64,000 nucleotides of DNA from Sistotremastrum niveocremeum HHB9708 (lineage: Eukaryota > Basidiomycota > Agaricomycetes > Sistotremastrales > Sistotremastraceae), in NCBI GenBank assembly GCA_001630475.1, contig KV419406.1, positions 816,742 to 880,741 on the forward strand, written 5' to 3'. The notes under the pieces were generated by a model. The model made no database searches. It worked only from the letters and a program-made list of their open reading frames with translations, and was not told the DNA's origin. Shown in pieces: positions 48,601 to 59,169 of this stretch; within the stretch, counting starts at the first letter, position 1, and each line of letters begins with the position of its first letter. The position numbers and the translations under genes are program-made.

Positions 48601-49259
48601 GACGTCAAATTTGTACCAGAAGATTACGAGAATTATAAAGCTCACTGTGCACGATTACTCAGCAGACCGGGAGGTCGGGCAGCTCTTTCACATGGAGGAC
48701 TGATTTGGCGCATCGCTAAGCAATATATCGGCGCAGAGAGCGTTCTGAATGGACCTTCAACTGACGCCACAGTGTATGGGCTTTGTTGGGGGTTCCACGT
48801 CAAGTCGTCGTCATACGAAGGCCAGGTTTTTGACGATCTCTTGACATTTGATGTTGCGAGTGCTCTTTGTGGTGTTGTTAACTGCTGTAAGTGATATTTT
48901 GCTTGACGAGTCGGTATTTTCTTACAAATTCCGAAACAGTTTCGTACAAACCTTCAACCGGGCCGTGCCTGATAAAACGATCATATTTTCCTCCTCCTAA
49001 CACCTGGTACATGGGTCGAAATCGTCTGAATGTTGGCCACTGGACGGAAGGGAACGAGGCGTGGTTTCAAAAACTGGATTCTGAGTATCGACAAGGTCTT
49101 GTTCAGCCAAAAACGGCACAGGAATGGAGGAAAGAGTTACGCGCCGGAGCTGTCAAACAGCATGTTGCGCACAAGAGCATGGAGCATATTTGTCACAAAT
49201 TCATCAAGTCCTTTGGGGAAGGGACGGAGACTGAAGAAAATCCGGTGGAAAAGAACTGA
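45628..49259 (+). CDS. Large protein of unknown family with N-terminal TM helix
   Basis: A 2.8-kb exon (46131-48886) and a last exon (48940-49259) encode over 1000 residues. Upstream exons in perfect phase are 45628-45648, 45701-45756, 45807-45866 (GC-AG intron after it) and 45935-46071. The last of these encodes a TM helix (ESVLGILYLLLVFLYSSMAEF). The 5' end above 45628 is unresolved. A shorter product starting at the ATG at 46058 (MAEFRTQAPML) is also possible. The body has no motif I know. Recurring features are SWETRASLMKEKDGNFCFAL, FEWVRTGGDGPYVQGHP and RFYDPITDQWHLCMGY, the style of orphan proteins common in Agaricomycetes. A transposon is inserted 38 bp after the stop codon. Confidence 0.65.
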
Positions 49260-49288
49260 CTGATTGGTGTTTATGCCGTCTCGCATCG

Positions 49289-49296
49289 ATTGGAGT
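49289..49296. repeat. Target-site duplication, left copy (ATTGGAGT)
   Basis: ATTGGAGT directly precedes the left inverted repeat and recurs exactly at 51204-51211. Confidence 0.87.
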
Positions 49297-49385
49297 ACGG
49301 TTGCCCCTGAGTCCTTAGTAGAAAAATTCAAAATACATTTTACGTTTTCATTTCTCACGAGAGGTTACCCGAGGAGTTTCGCCGA
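49297..49385 (+). repeat. Left terminal inverted repeat, element B
   Basis: About 89 bp, the inverted complement of 51115-51203 with few differences, and closely similar to both ends of element A. Confidence 0.88.
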
Positions 49386-51114
49386 CGCCACTTTTTCGGT
49401 TCAGCCAAGTTATCGGATGTATGATTGGATCGATATGTCGAGGGTGTACAGTACTACATGTATACGACTCTGCTGTATCATACTTCAAGGAGCCTAACCT
49501 TGCCCCTTTGTTTGATCCGAACTCCCTTGAAAGCATGAAATTCCTTGTGCGTCATAAGGCGCAGGTTTGATGGAGGCAAAACTCGTAGTTGGATCACGAG
49601 CATCTGCTGTGCGGAACACATCTGTCGTTGAAGTGAATCGGCCACGCTAAACTATCTGACAGTCGCATACCCGGTGTGTCCAATGAAATCTATCATTGAT
49701 TTCTGAATTTTTTGACCCGCCATTTGAACTTTATTAGCCAAGTTATTCAATCCCCTCGTCTCCCCTCGTCTCCGTCGCTGGCATTTTTATCGTGGTTTGT
49801 TTCAGGTTGGGCCTACATGCGATGCATTTTGATATGAACTACGAGAACCACTCTCTTGGCGTCCGGAAACCTTCGCTCAGCAGAGTCGTAATCTCGTAAT
49901 GTTCAAGACACACGTAAGCCGATTGGACTCCAATTGCAGGCAGTATAGTAAAAGTACCACTTACGGATCAATTAGACAACTGAGTTCTTTGAATGTTGGA
50001 GCATTGTATTACATAACTCCATAAGATACAGGAGACATGCCTGATTTTCGAATTGGAGCGGAGGAGAATGATAATATCATCTGAAAAAAACCTGCTCAGC
50101 GGCACAAGCAAGGGTGAATTTGGATGATTGAATCGTTGAAGTACAATGTAGTTGAGGAGAGTGCTGTTGTATTGTACTGGTTCTCCACTGTCTGAGCCGT
50201 TCAAAATGTAACGATCCGTTTCTCATCATTGGATGTGGGCATTGCAGAGGTCTTGTGGAGGACGGAGTGGAAATTAGAATCTATTTCTGATGCAGTAGAC
50301 TAGGTACCTTAATTGACACGATTTAACAGAGATATACGGTGTAGATCTGAAGTTCTTGACAGGTGGACGTACGTCGAGTCATCAAGGAGCATGATTACAG
50401 AACACAGGATAGCGTGTCGGTCAACGAGAGGACGCGTATAGCCTGTTTCAGTGGTGCGAACTCAGCCCTCGTTTCTTAGGATTTGATGTGCTTGGAGGTA
50501 TAGTATCTGGAGAGGATTGACGTCGCCAGAAGATCATATGAACCAGCCTCACCGCAATCATTGCGTCCTCATCCGCATCGCTCTCGACATCTCCACCTCC
50601 CAATCTTAGATGCAACGCCCAAACGCTTGTCCAGCCTGGGATCCTAGAAAATCTTCTTCGCGTTTCTTCTTTTGGCCTACTTCTCGTTTCCATGAGGTCG
50701 AGGTACCGCCTTGTTTTGTGAATTTGGCTCGATGTTCGTCGTGTCACGGAGCGCCATCCATTGAGATACACCTCGATGATAACACCAGAGCAGAATTCAG
50801 TAGGGAATAAGATGGTTATTCGCGACCGTATGTCCATACGACTCGTTGGCCGATGCAGTCGCCCTTGAGTTCGTGTTGCCATGATGGGCTCTTCAAGTTG
50901 ACAGTACTAGTGATGAGTCCGAGTTGAGAGATGCCGGAAAGCTGGACGCTCATTCGCTGATACAAAGAAGAAGAGAAAGAAGGCTGACAGTAAGATATTG
51001 AGACACGACTGTCGACGCCAGCAAAGCACAGATTCCTGGTCATTCAAACTCCGCTAGCAGGGCGCTCTTCTCCAAGCCCATACCCGAATGCAACCAGAAT
51101 CCCAGAACCAGGCC

Positions 51115-51203
51115 TCGGGGAAACTCATCGGGTAACCTATCGTGAGAAATGAAAACGTAAAATGTATTTTGAATTTTTCTACTAAGGACTCAGGGGCAAC
51201 CGT
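51115..51203 (-). repeat. Right terminal inverted repeat, element B
   Basis: Inverted partner of 49297-49385, ending ...GGGGCAACCGT directly before the ATTGGAGT duplication. Confidence 0.88.
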
Positions 51204-51211
51204 ATTGGAGT
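51204..51211. repeat. Target-site duplication, right copy (ATTGGAGT)
   Basis: Exact copy of the 8 bp at 49289-49296. Confidence 0.87.
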
Positions 51212-51300
51212 CTGGTTGGTAGTATTTGGTACCATTACTTGAAAAATATATCTTGTGATTCTCACATTTGAATTAAGCGAATATCCACGATGATAAAATT

Positions 51301-51551
51301 ATGCTGAACGCATGTGTATCTACTTCATATGAAGGGATCCTTAAAGACAAAGAAGGCGAAAGAGATGGTCTTGAAAGCGAATTAGACAGGCTGATCAATG
51401 GAAGCTCCGGAAACCGATTCCTTGGACTCCGCCGGGTCTTCCGAAACACGCATCCGCAACCCACAAATTTCGTGCTACGACGATTACGTAGACGGATCTC
51501 CCAGTTGCGACAATAGCATACTCACCTCCCGGAAGACTGGAACCCAAGTAA
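51301..51551 (+). CDS. Possible small hypothetical protein next to element B
   Basis: An ATG at 51301 opens a frame with amphipathic, charged composition (ILKDKEGERDGLESELDRLI) up to 51435. A GTCTTC...CGTAG intron could join it to 51492-51551, ending in TAA, for 64 residues. The donor is weak and the unspliced frame also runs to a stop at 51516. No family is recognised. It begins 98 bp after the end of the transposon. Confidence 0.2.
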
Positions 51552-52386
51552 TCAGATTCTTTTGTTGAGAGACTTTCAACTAGGAGTTTGTCCTCGTCTT
51601 CTAATAACATCTACACCTCATCCCGACCCCCCTGTCACGTTGGAGGATCGAATCCGAAAATCTTTCCACGTCGCTCTAACATTTACTTGGGATTCAATCC
51701 TGGCTGCAAAGACGCTGTGGGTCTGTGACAGTCAACAATATTTAAGGATGTGTGCCCTGGCGTCGGACATCATTGAGTAACATGCGGCTCTTGCTTGCGG
51801 TACGTTGAACTTATCCCTGCATTGGGTACCAACCCAATAACTCGGGCATACAAGTGAACTTCATCTTCACAGTCAACCACTCGTTCATCGCAGAAGACCT
51901 TTCAAAGGCCTCTCAGTCATGACCGAAGATAGAGGGAGTGTCAGTCGAAGAAGTGTTGCACCAAGTGTTGCACTCGAGAGCGGATGGCCGGGATTTATCA
52001 GGCGTTTTTTTAGCCTTCGCAAGGTCACTGTTAGGCTGGCCATCCTGCAAGGTCAGATGAAATTTCCTAATTTGGGAAGATTTCAATGTCCGACAGGAGG
52101 GAGCTGGCAAGCTCACCCGCATATTGTGATCAAGTACAGTGTAGAACAACATCTGAACGTAATTACACAACACGGAAATGCTGGTAACATACGGCTTTTG
52201 TTGTATCGGTAGTGTGACCTCCTCCACCCCACACCGCTACAAACATCAATGCAGAACGCTAGGCCAACATGAATGAATGAAGCAATGATGCCAACATCAT
52301 CGTAAATCGTAAATCAGAACTGATTCTGACTTACGGTTGGACTTAGCAGAATTGCGTGTCGACAACCCAGGGAGCAATTATTAAAA

Positions 52387-52476
52387 GTTGTCGCACCGGG
52401 AATCGAACGCGCGAACGGACATAACGGGAATGCAGGCCGTTTCCGACCCGACTCAACCGCTACACCACATGACTGT
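52387..52476 (-). pseudogene. tRNA-like sequence (decayed tRNA, possibly Cys GCA)
   Basis: The minus strand has a good A box (TGGTGTAGCGGTTGAG), a B-box-like GTTCGATTCC and a trailing TTTT terminator. An anticodon-like loop CTGCATT would read GCA. The acceptor and T stems do not pair (CGCGC against CCCGG), so a functional tRNA is unlikely. It is probably a tRNA pseudogene or the head of a tRNA-derived repeat. Confidence 0.5.
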
Positions 52477-52570
52477 TGAACCGTTCTGATCTTTTGGATT
52501 CTATATACACTTCGGCTCCTACAACCAACTACAACAACCACCTCTTGCTCTAAGCGTACATCCTCGATCC

Positions 52571-52596
52571 AATATTATTATTTATTATTTATTATT
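52571..52596. repeat. AT-rich inverted-repeat arm, left
   Basis: ATTATTTATTATTTATTATT-type sequence whose reverse complement recurs at 52873-52893, on either side of the small ORF at 52618-52878. Confidence 0.7.
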
Positions 52597-52617
52597 GTGA
52601 TCAAACACAATCAACAA

Positions 52618-52878
52618 ATGTTGCGCGGACTGTTTTCAAACTCAGCTTTTCGTCCCCTGCCTCTCTCCAGCGCCCCCACCCTGCCTCAAACAACGACTGG
52701 ACCCCCATCCTCATCAACAACATCGCTCAGCAACCTCAAGACAGTGTTTGAACACTTGTTGAAGACTATAGAGATGGAAATGCGTGGATTAGGGAGTGGA
52801 TTAGCTGATGGATCGGTGGATGTAGTGCTGGATGCAGGCTGCAGGCTGAGGTCTGGTCCGAAAAATTCAAGTAAATAA
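52618..52878 (+). CDS. Small hypothetical protein
   Basis: Intronless frame of 86 residues starting MLRGLFSNSAFRPLPLSSAP in a favourable CAACAAATG context. The first half is Ser/Thr/Pro-rich. The second half (LKTVFEHLLKTIEMEMRGLG) looks helical and has ordinary codon use. The Arg- and Ser-rich, acid-free N-terminus would suit a mitochondrial presequence, but this is only an inference. AT-rich inverted repeats lie directly on both sides, and the stop codon falls inside the right arm. It could equally be a chance frame within a small repeat element. Confidence 0.35.
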   Translation: MLRGLFSNSAFRPLPLSSAPTLPQTTTGPPSSSTTSLSNLKTVFEHLLKTIEMEMRGLGSGLADGSVDVVLDAGCRLRSGPKNSSK

Positions 52879-52893
52879 TAAATAATAAATAAT
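52873..52893. repeat. AT-rich inverted-repeat arm, right
   Basis: AAATAATAAATAATAAATAA, complementary to 52571-52596. It leads into a wider AT-rich stretch up to about 52990. Confidence 0.7.
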
Positions 52894-53499
52894 CGAATCG
52901 AATAAATAAATAAATCGAAAATGTATATATAAATGATTAAAATAATATATATATAGAAATACAAAATAAGTTTAAATATGTATTCATATATTACCCGGAT
53001 ATCCTTGGTTGTATCTGGTATATATGACGCTCGAGATGTCAGGGGTTCTAACATACGCTACGTGTAAGTGACCAGCTAGATGAATGCCTTAGGATGGGTA
53101 TGGGGATAGGTGGCTTGGTAAAATATACTAGCTGTCATAAGTAATACATAGGTCTGGCCAGGAAAACCCGGCAGCCAAAAGGAATTGATTTGACTGTCAC
53201 AACAGGATTGGGTGGCATATGAGAATGAGGAGTTGTATATGGCTAAGTCGTAAGTCCATGGTCGCGAAATCGTCAAGTGTCGCGAATGTCGTCAAGGCAC
53301 GAAGGTGAGTCGCGCGAGCGTTGAGTCGGTGATTACGTAACACACGGAGGATTTGGCAAACAAGACTAAATTGATCTAGGCTACGACAAAGAGCTAAGTC
53401 GAACGATTAAGTCGAATCGACACAAGTGTAAACTACGCTTTTTTCACGCTAAGATAATAAAGTTCAGATACGGAGTTTCGCGGGAATACAAAGAAGAAC

Positions 53500-56217
53500 C
53501 TACCGTTTGGCGCGCTTTTCGGAAGTAGCACCGTTCGAACGGCGTTTGGAGGGAACGGTAGTCGCGGAAGCAGGGGATGTGGTATTATTACGAATGTCGA
53601 ATTTACGGTAAATGGACTCCAAAACCCAAACGAAGTCTTCGAGAGTCGATACGTAGACGTTGTTATCGAAAGAAGGGGAGACTCGCCAGCAAGCGAATGA
53701 GAGGACGATCATATAAAGGCCATTGTGAGACGACTTGAGGATGGTTTCCCATTTTTCGTTGTCGGGTAGGTTACGCGGCGGAGGCCAGTCGTTGGATGGA
53801 GGTTGTCCCTCGTCGGAAGGAGGTTGTCGCCAGGTGGGATATAGAGCCATGAGATACGAACGAAGGAGTGTGCCAAAGTTGGGTTCCAATTTTGGTGGAT
53901 AGTTGTATTTGCGTCCGGACTTAACCCATTGACTGAGAGAGTTTGGACGAAACTCGGCCGATGCATAGATTTTCCCGAAATCGCGCTATATCGCTCATCA
54001 GCAAGGGAAATAGAATATAGATAATTGAACGCACATTTTCCGTGTACCTCTCTATAGCCAGCCACAAACCTATCATCCTCTTATCCAGATCACTGGATAA
54101 TCTTGCTAATAGGAACGCCATGGCCGGAGCGATATACTTGCTGTCCGTTGGCAAAACATCAAGAGGAAATCTAAAGTCGAGATCAGTAAGTTGGGTCATC
54201 ACGAGAGAGGAAAGGTAGACTTACGAATCGTTTTCCACAGAAGTAGAAGATGTCGTAGACGGACTGACCGAGGAAGTCGATGTCTCCGAAGGAGTGACCG
54301 AAGAAGTCGCTGGCGACTCTTCACGATCCCCGACAGGAAGAGAGGGACTAGGCTTATCACCAAGAGCGGCCGGAGAGCTCTTATCAGCTGCTTCGCTGGT
54401 GGTCACGGGAGAGGGCGATGTCGTTGGGGAAGATGATGCGAGAGAGGGTGGCGGAGCAGTGATGCCTATAGCTGGGACGGATACAGGGACAACGGGAGCT
54501 ACGGGAGCGGTAGGCTCTGAGTCTGTAGTCGCAGAAGCTGGAGTAGAAGGAGGGGATGGTGTTAAAGGAGTGCGCGCTCTCGGGACTTGGGTCGAGGGAT
54601 AGACAGACGATAGAGAACGAGTGAGAGATTGAGTATGAGCCGGGCTTGGGGCGACTTCCATTTCTGCCTGCGGATCGTCGCGGCTCTCATCGTCATCGTC
54701 CTCAGGATCGATGAGCTTGGGCATGCATCGAGGGATGGAGGCAGCGGGAGCGTTGAGAGGCGATGGGGAAGTGGGAGCGGCTTGCGTAGAGGTTGGGGCA
54801 GCGCCAACCGAGGCCGAAGCGAGGGTGTTGCCGATTGTCTGTGTCAAAGAAGACACGAGGGCCGAGACGGTTGCGTGAGATTCGGAAGTGGAAGTGGAAG
54901 TGGGTTCGGTAGAAGCCGGAATGGGGGCCGAGCCCTGACTGAGTCCAGCCTCAACGGCCGGAAGTCTATGGGCTTCGGCTTCGGCCTCGTGAGCGAGAAG
55001 GTCGGCGTTGTCGGCCTGAGGTTCGGCTGACGAAGACGAAGACTGGGCCGTTTTCTCAGTGCCAGGCCTCACGACAAGGCTTCGCTCTGCGCACACGTCA
55101 GGGGCTATGATTGAAGTATAAGTCTACAATATTACAACGAAGCAGAGATTCGACTCACGGAAGCATGCGAGGAGGAACTTGCTAAGTTCGCCTTGAACGG
55201 CGGTCTTCCAATCAGGATGAAACTCCGAGAATATCTTTGGATCGTCCCCCTGCGTCTCGCCGTTACAGAAGCTGAACGATGAGTGAGTATTAACGGATTC
55301 ATCAGTAAAGGTCTCACTTACGACATTCCTATCATTTTCCCGTCGTTCTTGGGAGAAGGACCGCCGACGATAACACGCCATGAACCCAGTACGATGCTCG
55401 ACCAAGTCCAGATAAGCCTCGGTATTGATTCTTAGAAGATCAGCGCCCCTGAGAGAGATGAAAGTGAGCAAAGCACAAAGTAGAATGAGAATCAGACTTA
55501 CTCCTGTAGACGAGCAGCGGCCCTTAGTCGTAGCTGTTCGTCCTCGGCTAGGTCTTCGATATTGGCGGGGAGATATCGATTCTCCTCCTCCTCCTGCTTC
55601 TTCTTCCTCTTGCGAACTCCCTCTGCCTGACGTTTGAAGCGTACCGCTTCAACCTCGGCCTTCACCTCGTCAGTCTCCTTCTCGAACTCGGCCATTGCGA
55701 CCTGATTCTTGAAGTTCATGAGCATATTCGGCGGGAGAGGGTGGCCGTTCTTCTCTTGATACTCCTTGAGGTGACGTTCGACGATGGGGGCGAGCTTGTC
55801 CTCGTATCTGAGCGCGAGGTAGGCTTGCCAAGCGGGTAGCGTCTTGTGAGCCTCGGCTTTGACAGTGAACCAGAGTGAACGCTTAGCGGCAGCGTTAGTG
55901 ACCTCCTTGGTTCTGGAACGGAACCACTCTCGAATACGCTGAGAGTATCGGTTAGACACATAGGTGCGAAAGAAAAGCTCGAAACTTACAGATTTCATTC
56001 GTCTGGTTAGTTCGGCCTCGACATCGGCCTCAGACCCAACGTAGGCGTTCTGACTGGAGAACTTCGCATCCTTCGCAGGCCATTGGTCGAAATACTCGTC
56101 CAGGACGACTTTCTCGAACTCGGTGTAGGCGGGAGTACGATGGACGTCGATGTACTCATTGATCTTAGAGGCGAGGAATTTTTCTTGGTCTGGCGTAGTC
56201 CAGCGAGCGCGACCCAT
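53500..56217 (-). CDS. Ser/Pro/Thr-rich hypothetical protein with apparent frameshift
   Basis: Seven exons (55990-56217, 55502-55938, 55322-55448, 55159-55271, 54225-55104, 54035-54170, 53500-53985) would give about 800 residues. The N-terminus MGRARWTTPDQEKFLASKIN is a pattern I associate with abundant orphan proteins of Agaricomycetes, often near transposons. A charged region with KRKKKQEEEEN follows, then a long Ser/Pro/Thr-rich disordered linker, and a folded C-terminal part ends in the basic KRAKR. In exon 3 the frame must change: the first half reads EAYLDLVEHRTGFMA, but the downstream phase requires VIVGGPSPKNDGKMIGMS. The summed exon length is one base over a multiple of three, pointing to one extra base near 55375. 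Either the gene is freshly broken or the base is a sequencing error. Confidence 0.6.
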
Positions 56218-56728
56218 GATGATGGATAGAACGAAGAGAGCGGTAGGGGAAAAGTGACAAGCAAAACGAAATCGACGAGCCAGACACTTGGAAAATCGCC
56301 TCACGTTCTCTCTAAGTCCACAATGCCGCTCTTTCCGGCCCCCAACGGATCCATCGCTTTCCTATTTCAGGTATTGTCCTCTTGTTTCACCTTATACGCG
56401 AAAGACGTCACCTAAATCGGTAGCAACCAGATCCAATGGCGGTGCATTTTATTCTTCTTTTTTTTTTAAACCATGAATCGGGAACGGCGCCGGTCCTATT
56501 TCGAGACTCGGCAGGGGAAGCTGACGTTCTTGAGGCTTCGTCGAAGCCAAGCTTTGGCTTAGGCGAATCCTTGAAGGGCGGATTATTCCGTATTAGTCAA
56601 ACGGCATTCAGTCTGAGACTTCTCGGGCTCGAAGAACGGCGCCCTTACATATTTTAGGCTTCCGCCTTCTTTGGTTCCCTCGTCCGTGATCACAAGGTGG
56701 ACATGGCCCGTGCGCTGAGCTCTCGCCA

Positions 56729-56736
56729 TATATAAG
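56729..56736 (+). promoter_or_regulatory. TATA box with intron-rich 5' leader
   Basis: TATATAAG lies upstream of the gene at 57031. Between them three GTAAGT...TAG pairs (from about 56818, 56891 and 56973, the last ending CTAG at 57023) look like introns in the 5' untranslated leader. Confidence 0.5.
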
Positions 56737-57030
56737 GGCTCCTCTCTTGTCTCGTCCCCCACATTGTTGTTATCCCGCTGTCCCGTGCTAGCAACAATTC
56801 ATTCCCTCAACGAAGAGTAAGTCTTTCTAATGGACGTCTATACTGTTGTCCTAATGTCGTTTCTATTTCCTAGGTTTACTTAGCTCTTCGAGTAAGTTTA
56901 TCTTTTACTTTACTTCAATACCTAACTGACGATGGCTTGTATGTATAGGACATACGCCCAATTTGACAGTGCTGTAAGTCTTCGCATTAGTAGTTATTGT
57001 AATATCTCTCTAATGGTCGTCTAGCATACT

Positions 57031-57580
57031 ATGGCAATGAACCCGCCTCCCACGGACGAGCAGCAGGCCGTTGCGATGGTGCTGGGTTTCGTTGAGCAAA
57101 TGCTCTACCTTCTCTTCCTTGGCGTTGTCAAGCTCTGCTCCGTTCTCTATTCTGTGTGTCTCGTAGGAATTAGTTATCTTGGCGACGTTCTAGTTCAGCG
57201 ATTGCAAGAGCATCGCGATCGACGTTCTGCTGTTACGCATACTAACGCTATCCCCGGTATACCTAATACGCCTCCTCCACCCACAATGTTGGCTCCCAAT
57301 CCGGATGGTCCGCCCCCGCCGATCGCTCCAATAGACGGGGAAGAATTGCCAAGAAAGTGGTACGTCGTAAGCGTAGGACGTGTGCCTGGGATCTATGACG
57401 ATTGGTATGTGATGGTGGAATCTTAGATAGATAGTAACGTAATTCTTGTAGGGATGCGGCGGGAGAGCAGGTCGTCGGTGTCTCGGGCAACCGGTGCAAG
57501 CACTATCGTAGTCTGAATGCTGCCACCCGTGCGTGGGAAGACGCCGTGTCAGGGGGACGGGTACGCGCGGTTCCCATTTG
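57031..57580 (+). CDS. RNase H1 N-terminal (viroplasmin-like hybrid-binding) domain protein
   Basis: Exon 1 (57031-57404) and exon 2 (57452-57580) are joined in phase 2. After a hydrophobic segment (MLYLLFLGVVKLCSVLYSVC) and a Pro-rich linker comes KWYVVSVGRVPGIYDDW|DAAGEQVVGVSGNRCKHYRS..AATRAWE. This matches the RNase H1 N-terminal fold (YVV..GR.PG+Y..W..A..QV.G.SG...K.+.+...A...W) that binds RNA/DNA hybrids. No catalytic RNase H domain follows. The 3' end is unsure: a TTTAG acceptor would create a TGA across the splice, and a GGAG acceptor would extend the protein to about 57840. Stand-alone copies of this domain are common orphan genes in basidiomycetes. Confidence 0.65.
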
Positions 57581-57849
57581 GTGAGTGCTTCTTTCAGTTC
57601 GAAGGATTATGTTTTAAAGATGAGACGGTTTAGAATGTGCGGAGGGACCGTCGACATTCCAGTCGACATCGGTATTGGCTTTTAAAGGCATTAGGCAACG
57701 TGAGTAATCGCTTGGAAGCAGGAAGAACATTGGTTAATTCGTCATTATAGGGATTATCGCATAGGACACCGCATCACTTCAAGCTAAAGGGCTCTGGTAG
57801 TCCTTCTGGCTTTCAACGGCATCGCCGTTCGCTTCTCTCGCTTTAGTTA

Positions 57850-59169
57850 GTTTTTCTTGGACGGCTCTTCTTGCGGTGTGCTTCTCATCGACGCTTCTTT
57901 TTCGTGGGGTGCCTGTTCCTTCTCTGGCTTCGGGTTCTTATCAAGCCTTGACGTCACTCGATTAGTCTCTTTTCTTCCATAGATCTATGTTGTCCGCTTT
58001 AAGTAGTCATTACAAATCAAATCTTGTTGCAATCCTTAATAACGTCCCGATGAATAACCGATCGAATGAAAGGACGCGTGTCTGACTCAGTCATTGAGTC
58101 TATCACAATTTTTTCTTGTAATAGGCTTCTTCGAGATTTGACAATATCCTGTATATACTGTATTCCGTTTGTAAGGTCTGTAAAGAGAGATAAATATACA
58201 GTTGTGATCCAATCGTAGAGTGACAAACGGTCCAATTCACGGTATGCGATCGAAATCGAGTGGCGAGATTCACTCCTTGAAGTAAACAACGAAACGCGAC
58301 GCGTTCTCGCAGTACGACGTGTGACCATCCTTCTCTCGAGCACTTCGAAAACGTCAGGCTTTATACAAAATTAAGCTCGAAGAATTGCCCGTAAATCAAT
58401 ATCTTCTTGAAGAATGGCTTTAATCACTCTGAAGGAAACTCGACTTGAGCGAGAGAGCCGTTCCCTATATGCTCTGTTCGGTGGGAGATCGACGATGAGC
58501 CGTCAGTCAACTACAACGAATATATGAGCTCCTAGTGGGACCTGATTGATGCTCTGAGGTTCATAATCGCTCGTACGAGAGGCTGTACTAATGTGTCAAC
58601 GCTTCGCATGCACGAATCGACTATTGAACGGAGCCAAAGCTACTCGTATATAGGGGTAGACCAGCTAGCTGTAGACGTGTATAGAATATTGCATCTACCT
58701 TGTATGATAGATCTGAATATCCCGAAGTCGATGTATGCCAACAGCAACAGGCTGGCTTCGAGCGTTGTCTGTACGAACTTGAATCTCGAAGAGCATTACC
58801 GATAGAATCGAGTGCGATGTCTATACCGCGCTATATGACTGTGAAAAACGGGGTTTCATTAAAACTACTAGCTATTGCTTCTCCCTTTGCCCGAGGCAGT
58901 CCGTAAGTGTGACATTCATTCTAGTCGAAAGCGATACTAGAGACTCGTTATGTCCAGCGATGATGCTGTCTACTCTAATTTGAAACAATAAAACAGGCGA
59001 TGGGAGGAGAATCTACTATATATTACTGAATCAGTCTCTATTCCTAATTTCCTCTGCTTCAAAGCTCGTTTCGACTTGTGTTTAGTGAGTGGCGGTGATA
59101 ACAGCCCATGTAGCCGAGCTGAGTAACAGAGAGTCACGCTGTGACCATCCACGTCTCCCCCAACCATCG
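57850..59169. other. Region without recognisable gene upstream of KDZ transposase
   Basis: No coding sequence I can support. The minus-strand frame 58017-58343 is Arg/Ser-rich and lacks motifs. The 5' end of the KDZ element should lie here, but I found no inverted repeat matching the 3' side. Confidence 0.4.

Larger units (their letters stand above)
49297..51203. mobile_element. Non-autonomous inverted-repeat DNA transposon, copy B (1907 bp)
   Basis: Same ends as element A: inverted repeats of about 89 bp at 49297-49385 and 51115-51203 beginning ACGGTTGCCCCTGAGTCCTT, flanked by the perfect 8-bp duplication ATTGGAGT. The interior matches element A in places, for example around the DVESDADEDAM coding snippet (about 50560-50590, minus strand) and a TTACTGTCA segment near 50985 that corresponds to one near 21413. 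The rest has diverged strongly. The minus-strand frame 50448-50882 (144 residues) is the longest open stretch but shows no transposase motif. It sits 38 bp downstream of the large unknown gene. Confidence 0.87.

Noticed and set aside
52387-52476. Functional tRNA-Cys
   Set aside because: Pol III boxes are present but the acceptor and T stems do not pair, so it is recorded as a pseudogene or tRNA-like repeat.
54294-55030. Plus-strand Gly/Arg-rich ORFs
   Set aside because: They are antisense to the Ser/Pro/Thr-rich exon of the minus-strand gene at 53500-56217.
58017-58343. 108-aa minus-strand ORF upstream of the KDZ gene
   Set aside because: Arg/Ser-rich without motif or splice support; no evidence that it is a gene.
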